Positions 47,378-57,241 of a stretch of DNA of 64,000 bases are shown here, in pieces. Both the position numbers and the translations under genes were made by a program. Origin of the DNA: Desulfuromonas sp. (GTDB lineage Bacteria; Desulfobacterota; Desulfuromonadia; Desulfuromonadales; BM501); assembly GCF_002868845.1 (NCBI RefSeq), contig NZ_PKUB01000028.1, positions 1-64,000 on the forward strand, written 5' to 3'. Every line of letters starts with the position of its first letter. The first letter of the stretch is position 1. The notes beneath the pieces were generated by a model. It was not told the origin of the DNA. It worked only from the letters and a program-made list of their open reading frames with translations, and ran no database searches.

Positions 47378-48190
47378 ATGAACCGTGTCATCTCCGCCCT
47401 GCTCTTTTCCCTGCTCCTGTCCCCCCTAGCGCTTCAGGCCGCCGGCTTCGACTTTTCGGGCTACGCCGCCCTGCTGGACCGCTACGTGGTCGCCGACCAG
47501 AGCGTCGACAGCATCCCCCTCAACGCCGTCGACTACGAGCGCTGGGCGAGGGAGCAGGCCCTTCCCGGCTCCGCCTACCGCAAACTGCTGGGAAACCTGG
47601 CCGGCTTCGACCCCGCCAGCCTCGAAGGCAAGGATGAGCGGCTCGCCTTCTGGATCAACGTCTACAACATCGCCGCCATCAAGACGCTCCTCGACCACTA
47701 CCCGGTCGAGAGCATCCGCTCACGCAGGATCAACTGGCTGGGCCAGCCCTGGACGCGGGAGACGATCCGGGTCGGCGGACAGCCCTTCAGCCTGAACGAG
47801 ATCGAATTCGACATCCTCATCGAGGGACTCCGGGACCTGCGGGCGCACCTGGCGATCAACTGCGCCTCGGTCTCCTGCGCCGACCTGCGCCCCGAACCCT
47901 ACCGGGCCGAGGCGCTGGGCCTCCAACTTCGGGAGCAGGGCGAGCGCCTCGCCGCCCAGCCCGAAAAGGGCCTGCGCATCGACCGGGCGGCACGAAGAGT
48001 GTCCGTCTCCCAGATTTTCAAGTTCGACCGCAAGCACTTCGACGCCTGGACGGGAGGCCCGGTCGCCTTCCTGATCCCCTACGTGACCGACCCGGTCGAC
48101 CGGGCCTTTCTGGAGGCCGGGGACTATACACTCGAGTACCTCGACTACGACTGGAGCGCCAACGACCTGAAGTGGGTGGACCAGAGGTAG
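47378..48190 (+). CDS. DUF547 secreted protein
   Basis: 270 aa. Cleavable signal peptide (LLFSLLLSPLALQAAG), then a DUF547 domain with the conserved LAFWINVYNIAAIKTLLDHY, LNEIEFDILI, LAINCASVSCADLRPEPY and FLIPYV. Periplasmic; family function unknown, though the fold resembles a papain-like/transglutaminase-type core with a Cys and His candidate. GGAGGCAAGCG before the ATG. Stops 12 bp before the P-type ATPase gene, suggesting one operon. High GC returns sharply here after the island. Confidence 0.9.
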   Translation: MNRVISALLFSLLLSPLALQAAGFDFSGYAALLDRYVVADQSVDSIPLNAVDYERWAREQALPGSAYRKLLGNLAGFDPASLEGKDERLAFWINVYNIAAIKTLLDHYPVESIRSRRINWLGQPWTRETIRVGGQPFSLNEIEFDILIEGLRDLRAHLAINCASVSCADLRPEPYRAEALGLQLREQGERLAAQPEKGLRIDRAARRVSVSQIFKFDRKHFDAWTGGPVAFLIPYVTDPVDRAFLEAGDYTLEYLDYDWSANDLKWVDQR

Positions 48191-48202
48191 AAGCGAGACG
48201 CC

Positions 48203-50956
48203 ATGACCGATACAGAGGAATTCAAAGAAGCAGCCCCTTCCCGAAACGACGACGGGGTCGCCTGGCACGCCCTTTCCCAAGAGGACGCCTTTGCCCGGCT
48301 GGATTCCGGAAAGGAGGGGCTCGACGAGGACGAGGCCGCCCGCCGCCTGCGAGAGGTCGGACCCAACGCCCTTCCGGTCAAGCGGCCGCCGAGCCTGCCG
48401 GCCATCTTCCTTCACCAGTTCCTGAGTCCCCTGATCTACATCCTCCTCGTCGCCGGGATCCTCTCCCTGGCCATCGGCGAACAGACCGACGCCGCCTTCA
48501 TCTTCGCCGTCATCCTGCTCAACGCCCTGCTCGGAACCGTCCAGGAGTGGAAGGCGGAGCGCAGCGCCGCCGCCCTGCAGAGCCTTCTGCGCATCGAGGC
48601 CAGGGTTCGCAGGGGCGGGGAGGTGCGGGAGATCCCCGCGGAAGAACTCGTCCCGGGGGACATCATCCTTCTCGAATCGGGGCACCGGGTGCCGGCCGAC
48701 CTGCGCCTCGCCGAGGTGCGAGGCCTCGCCGCCGACGAGTCGCTGCTGACCGGGGAGTCGGTGGCGACGGAGAAGACGGCCGAGCCCCTGGCGGAGAAGT
48801 CCCCCCTCGCAGAGCGCTTCAGCATGGCCTTTGCCGGCTCCACGGTCACCACCGGGCGTGGGACGGGCATCGTGGTTGCGACGGGCCTGGCCACCCAGGT
48901 CGGGCGCATCGCCCGGGAGGTCACCGCGGCCCGGGTCACCAAGCCGCCGCTGGTCATCCGCATGGAGCGCTTCGCCCGCCAGATCAGCTACCTGGTCCTC
49001 GGCTTCGTCGCCCTGCTCGCCCTCGTCTCCCACCTGCAGGGGACTCCCTGGCTGGAGGTCTTCTTCATGGCGGTGGCGCTCGCCGTCTCCAGCATCCCCG
49101 AAGGGCTGCCGGTGGCGATGACCGTGGCCCTCTCCATCGCCACCACGCGCATGGCCCGGCGCAACGTCATCGTCCGCAAACTGACCGCGGTGGAGGGGCT
49201 CGGAAGCTGCACCTGCATCGCCAGCGACAAGACCGGCACCCTGACCGTCAACCGCCAGACAGCCAAGACGCTCTGGCTGCCCGGAGGGGAGACCTTCACC
49301 GTGACCGGAGAAGGCTACGCCGGTGCGGGGGAGGTCCTCGCCGCGGGCGGTGCGGCCCCCGGCGAGGAAGCCAGGAGCCGACTGACCCTCCTGGCGGCCG
49401 CGGCGATTCTCTGCAACGAGGCGACCCTGGTGCGCATCGGAGACGAATGGACCCACCACGGCGACGCCATGGACGTGGCCCTGCTCGCCCTCGGCTACAA
49501 GCTGGGCCTCCACCCGGAAGAGGTGCGGGGCCGGGTCGAGATGCTCGGCGAGATCCCCTACGAATCGGAACTGCGCTACGCCGCACGCTTTTACTGGGAC
49601 GAAGAGGGCAACTGGGTCGTCAAGGGGGCGGTGGAGCGGATCCTCGGATTCTCCGCCAACATGCTGACCGCCGAAGGCGAGATGCCCCTTGATCCGTCCC
49701 TCGTGGAAGGGGCCGCCCTCGACCTGGCCAAGGAAGGGTTCCGGGTCCTGGGGGTGGCCTGGGGGCGCCATATCGACGGCTCCCGTCCAGACCCGGTCGG
49801 CGAAGAGCACATCCCGCCGGTGACCCTGCTCGGCCTGGTCGGCTTCATCGACCCGCTGCGCCCCGAAGTGAAGGAGGCGGTTGCCACCTGCCGGCAGGCC
49901 GGGGTCAAGGTCCTGATGGTCACCGGGGACCATCCGGCCACGGCCCTCGCCATCGCCCGGCAGCTGGGGATCGCCCGGGATGACAGAGACATGCTCAGCG
50001 GAGAGAGCCTTGCCAACGGCGGCCCACCGGAGAGCGAGGAGTTCGCCCGACTGGCCGCCTCGGCCGCGGTCTTCGCCCGGGTCTCCCCCCTTCAGAAACT
50101 GCACATCGTCGACGCCCTCAGCCGGCAGGGGCACTTCACCGCGGTGACCGGCGACGGGGTGAACGACGCCCCGGCCCTGCGCAGGGCCCACATCGGGGTG
50201 GCGATGGGCTCGGGAACCGACGTGGCCAAGGACACCGCCGAGATCATCGTCACCGACGACAACTTCGCCTCTATCGTCGCCGGCATCGAGGAGGGCCGCT
50301 TCGCCTACGACAACATCCGCAAGGTGGTCTACCTCCTCATCTCGACGGGCGGGGCGTAGATCGTCCTCTTCACCCTCGCCCTTCTGGCCGGGCTGCCCCT
50401 GCCCCTGATGGCGGTCCAGCTGCTCTGGCTCAACCTGGTGACCAACGGCATCCAGGACGTCGCCCTCGCCTTCGAGGGAGGCGAACCGGGAGAGATGGAG
50501 CGCCCCCCCCGCTCCCCGCGAGAGGGGATCTTCAATCCCCTGATGATCCAGCAGACCCTCGTCTCGGGATTTGTCATGGGGCTGATCGCCTTCGGCGCCT
50601 GGTGGTGGATGACCGCGGCCGGCTGGCCGGAGGCGCAGGCCCGCAACACGACCCTGCTGCTGATGGTCCTGCTGGAGAACGTCCACGTCTTCAACTGCCG
50701 CTCCGAGCGATTTTCCGCCTTCCGCGTTCCCCTGCGCCGCAACCGGATCCTCATCCTCGGGGTCACGGTGGCCCAGGGGGTCCACATCCTGGCGATGAAC
50801 ACCCCCCTCATGCAGCGAGTGCTCGGGGTCTCCCCCGTCTCCTGGGCCGAGTGGCTGCTCCTGCTCCTGCTCGCCCTCGCCCTGCTGGCCGCCATGGAGC
50901 TCTTCAAGCTCGTCAAGTCCCTGCGGCCGGAGGCCCGGACTGGGACCGTCGCCTGA
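48203..50956 (+). pseudogene. P-type cation ATPase (Ca2+/PMA-like), interrupted by TAG at the TM5 glutamate
   Basis: 917 codons with one TAG at 50357-50359 (codon 719). Cation_ATPase_N ~22-90, actuator LTGES, TM4 SSIPEGLPVAM, phosphorylation site SDKTGTLT, hinge TGDGVNDAPALR, TM6 LWLNLVTNGIQD. PEGLP plus NLVTNGIQD resembles the SERCA-type ion site, so Ca2+ or Mn2+ transport is plausible. The stop is in LLISTGGA-stop-IVLFTLALL, where the family has Glu, an ion ligand in SERCA-type pumps; GAG to TAG is one G-to-T change. Reading frame continues cleanly afterwards. Without read-through the last ~200 residues (TM5-TM10) are lost. Confidence 0.85.
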
Positions 50957-51044
50957 ACATCCGCAAAACTGGCATTCCGGCCTCTCATTGATCTATAATG
51001 AAAACTGAAACTTCCGGTGACCCCCTAAAAACCCAAGGAAGGCC

Positions 51045-51983
51045 ATGGCAACGAAAACCAGAGACAGGATCGTCACGGTCATCGACAGCCTGGCGCGCGA
51101 CTACCTGCAGGGAAAGATCCGCACCCTGCGCCTGGCGGTCATTGCCACAGTGTGCGGCGGGCACCTCCTCCTGGAGGACATCCCCGGCCTCGGCAAGACG
51201 ACCCTCGCCCTGGCCCTGGCCAGGACCCTCGGCCTCTCCTTCGGACGGGTCCAGTGCACCAGCGACCTGCTTCCCTCGGACATCACCGGTCTTTCGGTGT
51301 TCAACCGGGAAGAGAACCGCTTTCAGTTCATCCCCGGCCCGGTCTTCAACAATCTGCTGCTGGTGGACGAGATCAACCGGGCCGCCCCCCGCACCCAGAG
51401 CGCCCTGCTCGAGGCCATGGAGGAGCGCCGTGTGACCGTCGAAGGGGTGACCTACCCCCTGCCCGACCCGTTCCTTGTCATCGCCACCCAGAACCCGGTG
51501 GAACAGGTCGGTACCTACCCCCTTCCCGAGTCCCAGCTCGACCGCTTTACCCTCACCACCGGCCTCGGGTATCCCCCGGCAGAGGTGGAAAAAGCCATCA
51601 TCCAGGGGGGGCGCATCCGCGAAGCCCTTCAGAGGCTCGAGCCGATGCTGACCATCGAGGAGATCCAGCAGGCCCGAAGGGCTGCCGCGTCCGTTCGCCT
51701 GGCGGACAGCCTAGTGGACTATATCCACCGCGTGGTGGAAGCCACCCGCCGCCATCCCCTGATCCTTTCGGGGATCTCCACCCGGGGCGCCATCAACCTG
51801 GCCGAGGCGTCCATGGCGGCGGCCTTCCTCGAGGGCCGCGATTTCGTCGTGCCGGAGGACGTCCAGCTCGTGGCGGTGCCGGTGGGGGCTCACCGGCTGC
51901 TGCTGCGCCCCGAGAACGAAGGGCTCAGCAAGGCGGAGGTGCTGAAATCTATCCTGCAAGAACTGCCGGTCCCGCTGGCCTGA
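51045..51983 (+). CDS. MoxR-family AAA+ ATPase
   Basis: 312 aa. Walker A EDIPGLGKTTLALAL, Walker B LLLVDEINRAAPRTQSALL, sensor 1 VIATQNPVEQVGTYPLPE and the C-terminal lid with SGISTRGAINL. MoxR ATPases act as chaperones for metal insertion or complex assembly, typically with the DUF58 and transglutaminase proteins that follow here. AAGGAAGG before the ATG. Stop overlaps the presumed CTG start of the DUF58 gene. Confidence 0.94.
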   Translation: MATKTRDRIVTVIDSLARDYLQGKIRTLRLAVIATVCGGHLLLEDIPGLGKTTLALALARTLGLSFGRVQCTSDLLPSDITGLSVFNREENRFQFIPGPVFNNLLLVDEINRAAPRTQSALLEAMEERRVTVEGVTYPLPDPFLVIATQNPVEQVGTYPLPESQLDRFTLTTGLGYPPAEVEKAIIQGGRIREALQRLEPMLTIEEIQQARRAAASVRLADSLVDYIHRVVEATRRHPLILSGISTRGAINLAEASMAAAFLEGRDFVVPEDVQLVAVPVGAHRLLLRPENEGLSKAEVLKSILQELPVPLA

Positions 51984-52843
51984 AACTGACCCGATCGGGG
52001 ACGCTCTACATCCTGCTGACCCTGACCCTCGGCTTCGGCGCCGTCAACACGGGCAACAACCTGCTCTACCTGGTGGTCTCCGCCCTGCTCGGCTTCATGG
52101 CCGTCTCGGGGGTCCTCGGCAAGACCAACCTTGAAAAACTGGAACTGCGCCTGGAACTCCCCGAGGAACTCTACGACGGGGTTCAGACCCTGGCGACCCT
52201 CCACCTCGCAAACCGGCGGCGCCTGCCCGCCTTCCTGCTCCACATCTTCCTGCTCGACAGCGACTCCCTGGTGGTCCTTGTTCCCCGGCAAAGCGAGGTG
52301 CGCCACTCCCTGCGGCTCATCCCCCGGGGGCGGGGCTTGCAGCGCGTCGAGCAGGCCGTGGTCCGGTCGGCCTTTCCGGTCAACTTCTTCGTGCGCGCCC
52401 GGAGACTGCCCCTCGAACAGGACATCCTGGTCCTGCCCAGACCCCGCCCCTGCCCCGCGACGGCATTCGGCCACGCCGAGCGCGGCGGCGGAGAGCGCCC
52501 CGCCCGGGGGCGTGGACAGGGGGGGGAGCTCCAGCGCATCGCCGACTACAGCGGCCGGGAGCCCCTCAAGCTGATCCACTGGAAGCTCTCCGCACGGCAC
52601 GACGAGTTGAAGGTCAAGGAACTGGCCCCCACGGCCCGGGAGCCGATCCTGCTCGATCTGGAGCGGCTGCCCGGCCGGAACGTCGAGGAGCGCCTGGGCA
52701 GCGCCGCCTGGCTGGTCAACCGCCACTGCCGCGATGGGCGGCCGGTCGGTCTGCGGATTCACGACCGCACCCTTCCCCCCGCCACCGGTCGCCCCCACCG
52801 GCTTCGCCTGCTGCAGGAGTTGGCCCTTTATGGTCAGGATTAG
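51980..52843 (+). CDS. DUF58 membrane protein, apparent CTG start
   Basis: 287 aa. N-terminus (M)KLTRSGTLYILL, then TM helices with FGAVNTGNNLLYLVVSALLGFM, a soluble part, and the DUF58 core RRIADYSGREPL-like segment (LQRIADYSGREPLKLIHWKL) plus KELAPTAREPILLDLE. Family members begin at this point with Met; here the codon is CTG at 51980, overlapping the MoxR TGA as CTGA, and no ATG, GTG or TTG lies nearby in frame. Translation is likely coupled to moxR. Probably a scaffold for the MoxR system. Confidence 0.85.
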   Translation: MKLTRSGTLYILLTLTLGFGAVNTGNNLLYLVVSALLGFMAVSGVLGKTNLEKLELRLELPEELYDGVQTLATLHLANRRRLPAFLLHIFLLDSDSLVVLVPRQSEVRHSLRLIPRGRGLQRVEQAVVRSAFPVNFFVRARRLPLEQDILVLPRPRPCPATAFGHAERGGGERPARGRGQGGELQRIADYSGREPLKLIHWKLSARHDELKVKELAPTAREPILLDLERLPGRNVEERLGSAAWLVNRHCRDGRPVGLRIHDRTLPPATGRPHRLRLLQELALYGQD

Positions 52844-54728
52844 GATCCCTCTCACCGCGCTCGTCTACGCGAGCGCCCTGCTCGGGTTCGCCCCCCTGTC
52901 TCCCCATATGGAGACCGCCCCGCTCCTGCTCTTTCTCCTGTTCTGGGGGGGCGGACTGACCTGCGACCTGCGCCGGCGCCACCCCGTCGGAGCGCCCCTG
53001 GCCACCCTGCTCTCTCTGGGATTCTGTCTCTATTACGGCCTCGGCCTGAGCCGCGCCAACCTCGTCCTGCCCCTGGTGCACATCCTGACCCTGCTTCTCG
53101 GAGTGCGCCTCCTGACCGCGAAGAGCCCCCGCAACGTCCTTCAGGTCTTCCTGCTGTCCCTCTTCGCCCTGGCCTCCTCCTCCCTCCTCTCCCTGGAGGC
53201 CTCTTTCTTCGCCTACCTGGTTCCCCTGGTCACCGGCATCACCGTCGGCCTCGTGCTGCTCTGCTTCTACCGGGCCGATCCCGACCTCGCCCTCGAAAAG
53301 CGACAGCTGCGCACGGTGTTGGCCACCGCCCTGCTCCTGCCGGCCGGCTCTTTGGTCCTGATGCTCGTCTTTTTCGTGATCCTGCCCCGCACCGGCTACC
53401 CCCTGTGGGACTTCCTCAACCCCGCCGCGGGGGCCCGCACCGGCTTCAGCGAACAGGTCACTCCCGGCAGCGTGGCCCGGATCGCCGAGGACCGCAAGGT
53501 GGCCTTCCGGGCCGAAGGGCCTGAGATCCCCCTGCAACAGCGCTACTGGCGCGGGGTGGTGCTCAACCGCTCCAAGGGGAGCGACTGGATCCGTACCGCA
53601 CCGCCGGAGGGGGAACAACACCGGGTCGCCGGAGGCAGTCCGGTCGGCCTGACCATTCTTAGCGAACCGCAGCGGACCGGCTTCCTTTACGCCCTCGACC
53701 CGCCCGCTGATCTGTCCGGAGTTCGGGCGGCCCGGGCGGCGGACGGCGTTTTCCGCCTGCGACGGTCCCCGGAAAAACGCTACCGCTACCGGGCCGAATC
53801 CCGCCCCGGGGGCACCCTCACGGCGGAGGGCGCGGACCGGCAATTCTACCTGCAGATGCCGGCCGATAAGCCACAGAGGCTCTCGGATCTCGCCCGGGAC
53901 ATCCGAAGCCGGGGCACCACCGAGACGGAGAGGATCGCCCTGCTCGAAGACTTCTTCCGCAACCAGCGGCTCGCCTACGCCACGGACGACCTGCCGGTAT
54001 CAGCGGACCCGCTGACCGAGTTCCTGTTCGAGAAGAAAAGGGGCTACTGCGAGTTTTTCGCCTCCTCCTTCGCCACCCTGCTGCGCCTGTCCGGGGTGCC
54101 GGCCCGCCTCGTGGGCGGCTATTACGGGGGGGACTACAACGAACTGGGTGGATACTACGCCGTCACCGAAGACCGGGCCCATGTCTGGGTGGAGGCCCTG
54201 GTGGAGAACCGCTGGGTCCGGCTCGACCCAAGCACCCTGGCGGTCAACGCCGCATCGACCCTGGAGAGACGCCAGCGCAGCGGACTGGGCCCGGCCGCGC
54301 GGCTGTTCGACGCTCTCCAATACCTGTGGAACCAGGCGGTCCTGACCTACGACCTGGGGCGGCAACTGAGCCTCTTCCGCCAGACGGGCAGGAGCCTGCG
54401 GCAGGTAAGCGTTTCCCGCGAGACCCTGGGGTGGAGCTTCGGTCTGGCGATGATTCTGGCGGCTGCGGGGGGCGCGGTGGGGGTCGCGCACCGGCGGAGA
54501 AAGGACAAGGAAGGAAAGCTGGCCCGGGCTTTCGTGCGCCGGGTCCAAAAGAAATACGCTCTCGAGGGGATCGGCCCGGAGACCGGACTGCTCACGGTCG
54601 CCCGGCGCAGCGGAGATCCCCTGTGCCTGGAGTTTGCGGAGCTTTACTGCCGGGGGGCCTACGGAGGGGTGTCGCTGGGGCCGGAGGAGCGGCGCAGGCT
54701 GCGGGAGATCCTGCGCGCCCTGGGCTGA
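52830..54728 (+). CDS. TgpA-like membrane transglutaminase/protease-fold protein
   Basis: 632 aa. About seven N-terminal TM helices, an extracytoplasmic transglutaminase-like domain ~330-480 with the catalytic triad visible: Cys in KRGYCEFFASSFATLL, His in DRAHVWVEAL, Asp in WVRLDPS. One more TM helix (~545-565) and a cytoplasmic tail follow. The ATG at 52830 overlaps the DUF58 3' end by 14 bp and has GGAG upstream. Third gene of the moxR-DUF58-tgpA module. Convergent with pcnB, 9 bp apart. Confidence 0.9.
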   Translation: MVRIRIPLTALVYASALLGFAPLSPHMETAPLLLFLLFWGGGLTCDLRRRHPVGAPLATLLSLGFCLYYGLGLSRANLVLPLVHILTLLLGVRLLTAKSPRNVLQVFLLSLFALASSSLLSLEASFFAYLVPLVTGITVGLVLLCFYRADPDLALEKRQLRTVLATALLLPAGSLVLMLVFFVILPRTGYPLWDFLNPAAGARTGFSEQVTPGSVARIAEDRKVAFRAEGPEIPLQQRYWRGVVLNRSKGSDWIRTAPPEGEQHRVAGGSPVGLTILSEPQRTGFLYALDPPADLSGVRAARAADGVFRLRRSPEKRYRYRAESRPGGTLTAEGADRQFYLQMPADKPQRLSDLARDIRSRGTTETERIALLEDFFRNQRLAYATDDLPVSADPLTEFLFEKKRGYCEFFASSFATLLRLSGVPARLVGGYYGGDYNELGGYYAVTEDRAHVWVEALVENRWVRLDPSTLAVNAASTLERRQRSGLGPAARLFDALQYLWNQAVLTYDLGRQLSLFRQTGRSLRQVSVSRETLGWSFGLAMILAAAGGAVGVAHRRRKDKEGKLARAFVRRVQKKYALEGIGPETGLLTVARRSGDPLCLEFAELYCRGAYGGVSLGPEERRRLREILRALG

Positions 54729-54737
54729 GAAGGGGTC

Positions 54738-56027
54738 TCAGGAAGCAGGGGGCTTGGGCCGCCGGGGACGGCGACGCCGGGAACGCCGGCGAGGCCGGGA
54801 AGGCTGCTCTGCGGCGGGTTTCGTTTCGCCCTCCCGGGAACGGTCGAGGGCCTTTTGCCAGTCCTCGACCAGCGTCATGTCCTCCCCGCTCGCCTCGGCC
54901 CAAAGGCCGTAAAACTCGAGAACCTGGGGAGTCATGGGATGTTTCAGGAAGCGGCGCTCCCCCCGGCGCCCAAGGCCCCGGACGAGCCGGACGAAGCCGA
55001 CCAGCAGTTCCCTGGCGAGGTGGCGGGTGCCGTGGGAAAGCCGAAAATAGCCGCAGTGGGGAGCCAGCACCAGGTTGGCGATGCGCAGCGCGTCGTTCAC
55101 CGTCGACTCGCTTTCTGGGGGGCAGGCGCGGCGAAAGCGGGAGAGGAACAGGGCCGCCAGCACCAGGTGTTCCTCGACCGGGGCGCCCCCCGCGGTGCGG
55201 ACGTCGATGCGCTCGAGCAGGTCGAAGGTCCCATCATCCCCCTCGAACCCGGCCAGCAGGTGGGGCAGCAGCCCCATGGCCTGGGCGTTGCGCAGGACCG
55301 TCCCGCCGACCCGATGCCGGAACAACTCCATCAGTTCTTCGCGAATGCGCGCCGGCGCGGCCTCGGCGATGAGGGGCGCGCGCAGGGAAATCCCCTCCCT
55401 CACCCTCTCCCCAAGGGAGAATCCGAGACGGGCTGCGAACTCCAGGGCGCGCAGCATCCTCACCGGATCCTCGGTAAAGCGCACCAAGGGGTCGCCGATG
55501 ACCCGCAGGTGCCGGGTCTTCAGATCCTTCAAACCCCCGACGTAGTCGATTATGGAAAAGTCGGAAATGTCGTAAAACAGGGCGTTGACCGTGAAATCCC
55601 GGCGAAAGGCGTCCTGCTCCGGGGTGCCGAAAATGTTCTCGGTGAACAGAAAGTGATCGGCCGGGTCCTCGGGCAGGTCGTCGGGCCGGGCCATGCGCCG
55701 GAAGGTGGCAACCTCGATGACCTTGTCGCGCCCGAAGCGGATGTGGGCCAGGCGAAACCGGCGCCCCACCAGGAAGCAGTTGCGAAACAGCTTCTTCACC
55801 TGGTTGGGGGTGGCGTCGGTGCCCACGTCGAAGTCCTTGGGGGTGCGCCCCAGAAGGAGGTCGCGCACACTCCCCCCCACCAGGTAGGCCTTGAAGCCGT
55901 GGCGGTGAAGGCGGTAGAGGACCTTCAGGGAGTCAGGATCGATCTGGTTTCGGGAAATGGTATGGTCGGAGCGGGGCAGGATCACCGGCAGGGACGGCGC
56001 AGAGGCTGTATCGGGGTCTTTCTTCAT
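54738..56027 (-). CDS. pcnB: poly(A) polymerase / CCA-type nucleotidyltransferase family
   Basis: 429 aa. Class II nucleotidyltransferase head: AYLVGGSVRDLLLGRTPKDF and the DVGTDAT Asp pair, then RRDFTVNALFYD, RFTEDPVRMLRALEFAARLG. The C-terminus is strongly basic (RRRSRRRRPRRPK), typical of PcnB-like enzymes that bind RNA, rather than CCA-adding enzymes. It adds poly(A) to RNA 3' ends, marking them for decay. I chose the ATG at 56027; an upstream in-frame start adds unrelated residues. Confidence 0.88.
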   Translation of the reverse strand: MKKDPDTASAPSLPVILPRSDHTISRNQIDPDSLKVLYRLHRHGFKAYLVGGSVRDLLLGRTPKDFDVGTDATPNQVKKLFRNCFLVGRRFRLAHIRFGRDKVIEVATFRRMARPDDLPEDPADHFLFTENIFGTPEQDAFRRDFTVNALFYDISDFSIIDYVGGLKDLKTRHLRVIGDPLVRFTEDPVRMLRALEFAARLGFSLGERVREGISLRAPLIAEAAPARIREELMELFRHRVGGTVLRNAQAMGLLPHLLAGFEGDDGTFDLLERIDVRTAGGAPVEEHLVLAALFLSRFRRACPPESESTVNDALRIANLVLAPHCGYFRLSHGTRHLARELLVGFVRLVRGLGRRGERRFLKHPMTPQVLEFYGLWAEASGEDMTLVEDWQKALDRSREGETKPAAEQPSRPRRRSRRRRPRRPKPPAS

Positions 56028-56175
56028 AAGCCTGATCGGAAAAGGTGAATGGCCGGGCCGCGGCCGCGCCAGCCGATAACATCCTAACATAACAGAAACG
56101 AGCCGGTTTGCATAGGAGGAATTGCTCCGTCCGCGGCGCGTTGCATCCTCTGGCGAAAAGTCCTAAGATGCCACC

Positions 56176-57093
56176 ATGGAAACGTCCGCCCCAACATGCA
56201 ACCTCATTGTCGTCCTCGGCCCCACCGCCTCGGGCAAGACCCGCCTCGGCGTGGACCTGGCCCGAAGACTGGACGGTGAGATCGTCTCCGCCGACTCGCG
56301 CCAGGTCTTCAGAGGCATGGACATCGGCACCGGCAAGGACCTGGACGAATACGGGGAGATCCCCCACCACCTCATCGACATCGTCGACCCGGGCGATGCG
56401 TTCAGTGTCTTTCAATTCCAGCGCCTCGCCTATAGCGCCCTCGAGAATATCCGCGAGAGGGGACGGCTGCCGGTCTTGGTCGGGGGGACCGGCCTCTACC
56501 TCGACGCCGTCCTCAAGGGCTATCGCCTGGTCGAGGTGCCCGAGAACCCCGCCCTGCGCCGGCAGCTCGCCGAGCACAGTCTAGACGAGTTGCAGAGGCG
56601 CCTCCTTTCCGCCCGGCCCCGGCAGCACAACACCACCGACCTCGAAGACCGGACTCGCCTGGTCCGCGCCATCGAAATCGCCGAGGGCGAGACGGAGGCG
56701 GCCGGGGACCTGCCGCCTCCCCCCGCCGTCGATCCTGCCATTTTCGGCGTGCGCTGGGAGCGGGCCGAGCTGCGCCGACGCATCACCGCCCGGCTCAAAG
56801 AGCGCCTGGGACAGGGAATGATCGAAGAGGTGGAGCGGCTCCACGCCGCAGGCGTGCCCTGGGAGACCTTGGAATTCTACGGCTTGGAGTACCGCTTCAT
56901 CGCCCGCCATCTGCAGGGGGAGCTCAACCGCAACGATATGGCACAGAAGCTGGGCAGCGCCATCCACCAGTTCGCCAAGCGCCAGGAAACCTGGTTCCGG
57001 CGCATGGAGCGGCAGGGAGTACTCATCCACTGGCTCGATGGAAGGGGCGACCCTTGCGGTGAGGCTCTGGAGATATTGCGGAGCAAAGGCTGA
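56176..57093 (+). CDS. miaA: tRNA dimethylallyltransferase
   Basis: 305 aa, family length. P-loop VVLGPTASGKTRLGVDLA, DSRQVFRGMDIGTGKD (the family motif, here with Phe for Tyr), VGGTGLYLDAVL, and the C-terminal FAKRQETWFRRM. It places the isopentenyl group on A37 of tRNAs that read U-starting codons. Only a weak ribosome site is seen. Separated from the next gene by about 150 bp. Confidence 0.92.
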   Translation: METSAPTCNLIVVLGPTASGKTRLGVDLARRLDGEIVSADSRQVFRGMDIGTGKDLDEYGEIPHHLIDIVDPGDAFSVFQFQRLAYSALENIRERGRLPVLVGGTGLYLDAVLKGYRLVEVPENPALRRQLAEHSLDELQRRLLSARPRQHNTTDLEDRTRLVRAIEIAEGETEAAGDLPPPPAVDPAIFGVRWERAELRRRITARLKERLGQGMIEEVERLHAAGVPWETLEFYGLEYRFIARHLQGELNRNDMAQKLGSAIHQFAKRQETWFRRMERQGVLIHWLDGRGDPCGEALEILRSKG

Positions 57094-57241
57094 GCGGGAT
57101 CCTCGATCTCTGTCATGACATCGCTCCGTCGGCCCCTTGAGGCCCGGGCCAGAGAACTAAACCTCTTGACTTCCCAGGGGAAGAAGCTTTACCCTGAGGC
57201 CCCTTTAATCCCGTCACTATGAACCAGGAGGAAAGATCGTC

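Noticed and set aside
21509-50359. Pyrrolysine or another UAG reassignment as the cause of in-frame stops
   Set aside because: Two of the six stops are TAA, many genes here end normally in TAG (nuoL at 1926, DUF58 at 52843, CBS at 58454), and no suppressor tRNA is visible. Kept only as something to exclude.
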